From: Ganoderma boninense
Lineage: Eukaryota > Basidiomycota > Agaricomycetes > Polyporales > Polyporaceae
Length of the DNA: 64,000 bases
Reading direction: 5' to 3'
NCBI GenBank assembly: GCA_002900995.3
Contig: CM035311.1
Span: 2,108,001-2,172,000, forward strand
Below are positions 59,660 through 64,000 of this stretch, piece after piece; the stretch's first letter is position 1, and every line of letters starts with the position of its first letter. A program made the translations under genes and the position numbers. The notes below the pieces were generated by a model. That model did not search any database. It saw only the letters and a program-made list of their open reading frames with translations, and was not told the DNA's origin.

Positions 59660-59762
59660 TCATCTTATCTTTTCCTTTATCTTATCTCCCTTTCCTTTAT
59701 CTCATCTCTTCCTTTATCTTATCTCCCTTTCCTTTATCTCATCTCTTCCTTTATCTCATCTG
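59660..59762 (+). repeat. Pyrimidine minisatellite (TTTATCTYATCTC units)
   Basis: TTATCTTATCTCCC and TTTATCTCATCTCTTCC units alternate for about 100 bp. The roughly 36-bp compound unit CTTTATCTTATCTCCCTTTCCTTTATCTCATCTCTTC is present about two and a half times, differing little between copies. Confidence 0.85.
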
Positions 59763-59768
59763 CTTCTT

Positions 59769-60279
59769 AGATCATTCTCTCACCTGCGACAGGTCCCGGG
59801 ACCTGCCCTGAACTGATAGTCTGTGCGCTGTTCCCATGGCTGTGATGTGGGATCAAGAACCCCAGGTTCTGTCTTCTGTTCTTCCCTCCCTTCCACTGTA
59901 GGCAGCCTAACAGCCCCTGCCCCTCTGTGCCTTCTAGTCTAGGCAATCCATCATCTTTCCTTCTGTTGCCACCCCCCGTGTGCCCCATCAGTGAGCCCCC
60001 TTGTTTGTTTGTTTGGTGGCGCAGTCGATAGGCTGTGACAGGAGTCCATGTAGATGGAACCATTCTCTAATAAAATTGTCTGCAGTCCCTTCTGTGTCAA
60101 TCTCCTGTTGGAAAAACCGTCGGAGGTCGAGCTGGGCAGCGAAAGTGAGTGAATTCCGGTTGTCCTGTACGGTTGTCGTGGTACAGAGGCAAACGGATGA
60201 ACTACAAAAATGTACAATCCCGCTCTGTATCGTACGTCGGAAAGTCCCGGCGAGCAAGCGCTCGCTTGCTCAAAATCCG
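59769..60279. other. Unassigned repeat-like sequence
   Basis: This 511-bp stretch has frames on both strands that overlap and do not match a family. GTTTGTTTGTTTG at about 60003-60015 is a short microsatellite. A near-palindrome GAGCAAGCGCTCGCTTGCTC lies at 60251-60270, right where the gypsy integrase homology stops, and may mark the end of an inserted element. Confidence 0.4.
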
Positions 60280-61490
60280 TGTTCCAACATCTCCTTGGTG
60301 CATGAAATAAGGTGAATCATCTTTCTATGTGTTACGACTGGCCGTCGAGTAAGATCAGGGAGGAGGCTTACGAGACGAGCAAGGGCGTCGATGAGCACTT
60401 GTGCAGCGAGAGCGGAGCAGGGCTTGACAGTCAGGCTGGAGACAAGATGTATTGAGCAAGTGACTAACGAGCAAGAATACAGCGAGGCTTACCTGGAGAC
60501 AAGAGGTCAAAACTGAGGTCTCCAGGTAGCGAAGTACAGGTCTTATATACATAGAACGGACAATGGGAACCGGGGACAATAGGTAACTATGGACACGGGG
60601 ACCAATGGAAGAACAATGGTATGTAGTACAATGACGACAGGAACAATGGGTAACAGGAGTTATTGTACTGCGAGAACAAGGGACAGGTTTGCTAAACAAC
60701 GGAGGACAATAAGGACGACACGGGAGGCAAACAGTCTGAAAAGGGAAAGAGAGACGCCGGGGTAGGCGCCGAGCATGCGGTTCATGACACCATGCCAATC
60801 AGCAATAAGCTGGAGCGCATTGTATCCATCCACCTCTGGCAGTCCAGTGATGAAGTCACAGGTAACTACTTGGCCTGGGCTGTTTGGAATCTTGTTGGGT
60901 TGAAGGGGACCATGTGGCTTCGCATGTGAAGTCTTGCCACGGCGACAAGTGTCGCAGGTCTCAACGTAATCCTTAATGAACTTTGCCATGCCCGGCCACC
61001 AATAGTTCCGTGTAACCAACTCCACCGTCTTTGCCTGGCCAGGGTGTCCAGCAGGTGGGAGGTCGTGATGAATATCTCTGCTCAGAGTGCATCATCTTTG
61101 GGGACATAAACTTGGCCACAGTAGAGCAGTAGGCCTTGTTCTATGTTCCAGTCTACCAAATCATGTTGTGGACATGCTGGCCCTAGCTTATTGACCTTGC
61201 TGAGTGCCTCTGTGACCTCCTGCTCACACTCTGCACATTCCCAGATGCGATGGAGCAGTGCCTTTTCTGGTACCACCGACATGTGCCCTCTCTTGGCTGC
61301 CAGTACTCAGAAGCGATTGGGTTGCAACATGACTTGGTTCAGGTTGTCATCAGCATCGTCCTTCTGGTAATCAGGCCTGTGCGACAGTGCATCTGCCCTA
61401 CCATTGGAGGTGCCCAGTTTGTGTGCAATGACAAAGTCGAACCACGACAGGTAGAGAGCCCATCGTGCCTGCCTGCATGTGAGGTTTTAA
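60280..61490 (-). pseudogene. Ty3/gypsy pol fragment (RNase H end to integrase), interrupted by LTR copy B
   Basis: Read from 61490 leftwards: RNase H end WALYLSWFDFVIAHKLGTSN then GRADALSHRPDYQKDD; a linker; the integrase zinc part with HDLPPAGHPGQAKT and ELVTRNYWWPGMAKFI, CDTCRRGK; and the start of the catalytic core VTCDFITGLPEVDGYNAL with the first catalytic Asp. The frame stops at 60790, where LTR B begins, and resumes on the far side (60329-60285) as RKMIHLISCTKEM, the expected next block. Frameshifts and stops show the copy is dead. The later core is missing here. Confidence 0.88.
60330..60789 (-). repeat. Solo LTR copy B (460 bp), inserted into old gypsy integrase
   Basis: The inverted copy of the LTR at 61951-62410, with ends TGTCATGAAC (at 60789) and GTCGTAACA-type (at 60330, read as TGTTACGACTGG on +). 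Flanking bases are CTATG (60325-60329) and CCATG (60790-60794), a 5-bp target duplication with one mismatch. The integrase reading resumes across it, so it is a true insertion and, with no internal region, a solo LTR. Confidence 0.9.
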
Positions 61491-61545
61491 GGCTGAACAC
61501 GGTTACAGTTAACACTGCGGTTAACAATTAACTGAGCTGCACTTT

Positions 61546-61604
61546 GAGCCGCAGTTATATGAGCCGTGGTTTACTGTTAACCACGGTGCAGTTAACTGCG
61601 GCTC
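61546..61604. repeat. Nested perfect hairpin
   Basis: Outer arms of 12 bp, GAGCCGCAGTTA and TAACTGCGGCTC, enclose a second perfect 8-bp pair, CCGTGGTT and AACCACGG, around a 7-nt loop. Flanking sequence 61500-61650 repeats the motifs CAGTTAAC and GCGGTTAAC several times in both orientations. It may be part of a small inverted-repeat element. Confidence 0.8.
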
Positions 61605-61702
61605 CGGATCAAGGGTACAATAGAACACTTGAAACTGCAGTTTAACTGTAGTTTACAATGCTATATTAAATACATAATATTTACATATTTAATACTATTG
61701 TA

Positions 61703-61770
61703 CCAGCCAGGAATTGAACCAGAGGCCCGGTGTGTTGAAACAGCCATGCTAACCACTGCACCATGGGCTC
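61703..61770 (-). mobile_element. tRNA-derived SINE head
   Basis: On the - strand from 61770: GAGCCCATGGTGCAGTGGTT opens a tRNA-like unit. Box A (TGGTGCAGTGGTTAGCATGG, 61763-61744) and box B (GGTTCAATTCC, 61720-61710) are present at pol III spacing. The 3' side does not pair with the 5' acceptor stem, so it is not a functional tRNA. An AT-rich tail follows. A SINE is the best reading. Confidence 0.65.
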
Positions 61771-61820
61771 TTAATGAGCTTATACATATGTATATTCATA
61801 TATCAACGACCTTTTGGGCC

Positions 61821-61856
61821 TTATCTTATCTTATCTATCTTATCTTATCTTATCTC
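61821..61856 (+). repeat. (TTATC)n microsatellite
   Basis: About seven TTATC/TTATCTATC units in tandem, just after the tRNA-like element. The same motif underlies the pyrimidine minisatellite near 59700. Confidence 0.9.
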
Positions 61857-61904
61857 AGTAAGTAAGAGTACTTATTATATTACTTACCAATGGCTGTAAT
61901 GGTC

Positions 61905-61950
61905 TGTTGGTGTAGTGGTTAGTACACCTGATCGAATGAATGCAGAGCCC
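61905..61950 (+). mobile_element. Second tRNA-like SINE head, cut by LTR copy C
   Basis: TGGTGTAGTGGTTAGTACACC is a D-arm/box A of a tRNA-like unit. The sequence runs to AGAGCCC and then stops at the first base of LTR copy C (61951). No box B follows before the LTR, so the insertion split the SINE. Confidence 0.55.
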
Positions 61951-62410
61951 TGTCATGAACAGCACGCTCGGCGCCTACCCCGGCGTCTCTCTTTCCCTTT
62001 TCGGACTGTTTGCCTCCCGCGTCGTCCTTATTGCCCTCCGTTGTTTAGCAAACCTGTCCCTTGTTCTCGCAGTACAATAACTCCTGTCACCCATCGTTCC
62101 CGTTGTCATTGTACTACATACCATTGTTCTTCCACTGGTTCCCGTGTCCATAGTTACCTATTGTCCCCGGTTCCCATTGTCCGTTACATGTATATAAGGC
62201 CTGTACTTCGCTACCTGGAGACCTCAGTTTCGACCTCTTGTCTCCAGGTAAGCCTTGCTGTATTCTCGCTCGTTACTTACTCGCTCAATACATCTTGTCT
62301 CCAGCCTGACTGTCGAGCCCTGCTCCGCTCTCGCTGCACAAGTGCTCGTCGACGCCCTTGCTCGTCTCGTAAGCCTCCTCCCTGATCTTACTCGACAGCC
62401 AGTCGTAACA
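61951..62410 (+). repeat. LTR copy C (460 bp), probable 5' LTR of a gypsy element
   Basis: Ends TGTCATGAAC...GTCGTAACA. It has the same layout as copies A and B but keeps far more CpG sites than A. TATATAAG lies at 62191-62198, followed by the presumed transcription start and R region. A gag-like frame follows in the same orientation about 1 kb downstream, as expected for a 5' LTR. Confidence 0.9.
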
Positions 62411-62775
62411 TTAGGTCGAAACTTCTACACGAGCACCGGCGTACTCCACCCACACTCTTTCCCTCTCGTACGGTACGCACTTAGATCCTCTGTGTTGGCC
62501 TAGCGTAGTGCGTGCTCTAGTCACACCATCGGACGTGGTCTCGGCGCAACCTGAGGCTTGCCACTCTTAGTGGTACAGTACGTGGAAAGCTCCTAACACG
62601 AGACCCCGGTACTGACAGAAGTGGTCCGCCTCACGGCGTGGGAGGCTAGAGAAAGGCGGCGAAACAAAGCCAAGGCAGAACACCCTTGGGCCCGTGTCCC
62701 TTGGGCTAAGACACAGCAATAGGCCGAGGAGGCTGAGCAGACAGTGTTGGATCGTGCACCTGCCGTTTCATTCCT
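62411..62775 (+). other. Leader between LTR copy C and gag
   Basis: Immediately after the LTR is TTAGGTCGAAACTTCTACAC. A primer-binding site should start here, but I cannot match it to a specific tRNA 3' end. No other coding or repeat signal is seen. Frames are closed by stops. Confidence 0.4.
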
Positions 62776-64000
62776 AGGATAAGGAAGCGAGATTCAACGT
62801 GGCTTGCCAAGCCTGGGGACACATATTTCACCCCACTGCAGTACAGGACGAGTACTGGGACGAAGATAAGCAAGCCTGGTACTACTGCGAGGAGCAACCG
62901 TGCCCCCACCGATCACACACATTCAACGATACTCTTGAAACTCGCGAAGGCATCGCCCCTAGACTCCTCACCACCAAAGAACAGGAAGTCCTAATCCGTG
63001 CGAAGATCGCAAACCCACCAGCACCTGCACCTCGAGATCCAAGCCGACCCCCAGCTCGCCAAGCCGCCCTCATCGCATCCAGGAACCCCTCATCCCGCCC
63101 TGCCTCACGCCCTACCTCACAACCCCAGAGTCGTGTCCAGAGTCGAATCCCCAGTCCTGCACGATCGACAGGGTCCCCCATCCTCGACAAGACTCTTGAA
63201 CTCGTCACAGAGCGTCTTGGACAGCGACGAACCTCAACTCCTGCAACCCCCATTGCTTCAACTTCTAAACTCCCAAAGGCAGAGAAAAAGCCGGAAGTAA
63301 AGAAGGAACCCAAGCAAGAGACCATCAGCCTCAACACTCCACAACCCTCAACCTCTTCATCAGCTGCACCCAGTCGAGCGTCCACACCCGCCATGACTAC
63401 CCCTGCCCCCGCTCCACCGTTCGACACCTCCAAGCTCCTTTCCCAAATCGCCCCATGTGACTACGATGGAAAGTCCCCCCAGGATGGCCTCCGCTTCGTA
63501 TCTGCAGCCCAGATCTACTTCAACACCCTCACAGCGGTGGCTGTTGGCACACCACCTGATGTGGTATGGATGACCATCCTCAGTAGGCTCACGGAAGGAG
63601 CAGCAGCCTGGGCTGGCCCCCACATCGTGACGCTCGCTGGTGGAACTAGTCCTTGGGCAAACTACGCCGCGTTCAGCACAGCCTTCAAGGACCACTTCTG
63701 CGCAGCCGACGACAAGGAGGCTGCCATCGCTCAACTGGTCAAGCTTTGCAAGGCATACCGCAAGGTCGGCACCGTCCAGGAGTATACCGCGCAGTTTAAC
63801 GCAGCTGCGGCTCGAACCGGCTTTGGCGACGAGGACAAACGCGAACACTACCGCTCGGGCCTGCCTCCCAGGCTCCGGGACGTCCTCGCCACCAGTGCCC
63901 ACGACATCTCGGACCTCACCAAAATCCAGAAGGTGGCGCTGTCGCTGGACCAGGCCCTCGTCACCAGAGAGGAAGAACGGCCGAAGTCATTTGGATGGAA
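62776..64000 (+). CDS. LTR retrotransposon gag polyprotein, partial at window edge
   Basis: A frame open from 62776 (after a stop at about 62773) to the window end encodes over 400 residues. The first third is charged and Trp/Tyr-rich (DEYWDEDKQAWYYCEE). A Ser/Pro/Arg-rich linker follows. From about 63440 comes the retrotransposon gag domain: YDGKSPQDGLRFVSAAQIYF, VWMTILSRLTEGAAAWAG, FSTAFKDHFC, YRKVGTVQEYTAQFNAAAAR, HYRSGLPPRLRDVLA. This fits the Retrotrans_gag family of Ty3/gypsy elements. The first in-frame ATG is at 63393, just before the domain; the true start may be upstream by another frame or splice. GC-rich, without stops, it looks recently active. Zinc knuckle and pol would lie beyond the window. 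Confidence 0.88.

Noticed and set aside
61703..61770. Functional tRNA gene on the - strand
   Set aside because: Box A and box B are present, but the acceptor and T stems do not pair, so a SINE head fits better.

Overview
The window is nuclear DNA from a filamentous basidiomycete, most likely an Agaricomycete. The signs are very intron-dense genes with 50-70 nt GT-AG introns, microexons, a set of core eukaryotic genes, and Helitron, hAT and Ty3/gypsy debris. All exon boundaries below were read by eye from splice sites and from fit to known protein families. No search was run.

Positions 1-53555 are an ordinary, compact gene region with 17 protein genes. In order they are: a truncated RhoGAP-like protein (-); a SET methyltransferase (-); an iron-sulfur L-serine ammonia-lyase (+, 22 exons); proteasome subunit Rpn3 (+); a complex I NDUFA12/NDUFAF2-family factor (-); CCR4-NOT subunit Caf40 (+); the ER zinc transporter Msc2 (-); Zn2Cys6 factor A (-); the nucleolar factor Bfr2/AATF (-); an acidic disordered protein of unknown function (+); Rho3-type GTPase (+); clathrin heavy chain (-); a PQ-loop membrane protein (-); a coiled-coil PH-domain protein (-); Tsr4/PDCD2 (-); Zn2Cys6 factor B (+), a paralogue of A; sorting nexin Snx41/Atg20 (+); a CUE-CCCH-DUF1771-Smr protein (+); and a coiled-coil protein of unknown function (+). 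Counting both unknowns gives 19 loci. There is no gene cluster with one shared pathway. Membrane traffic and polarity are well represented (clathrin, Snx41, Rho3, RhoGAP, PH and PQ-loop proteins), as is RNA and protein turnover (Caf40, Rpn3, Smr, Tsr4, Bfr2).

Positions 53556-64000 are a transposon graveyard, partly very AT-rich. They hold a decayed Helitron helicase, other decayed element ORFs, a hAT transposase C-terminus, fragments of a Ty3/gypsy pol gene, three full 460-bp copies of one LTR family plus an older diverged relic, tRNA-derived SINE heads, a nested perfect hairpin, and the start (LTR plus gag) of a fairly intact gypsy element that runs off the right edge. One LTR copy sits inside the old gypsy integrase with a near-perfect 5-bp target duplication. 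The older LTR copy differs from the younger ones mainly by CpG to TpG/CpA changes.

The most unusual signals are at the level of splicing: microexons of 7, 9, 10, 12 and 13 nt, two likely GC-AG introns, and a zinc-cluster paralogue pair that keeps a 28-nt exon and a 10-nt microexon while the intron inside the DNA-binding domain has been resolved in two different ways.
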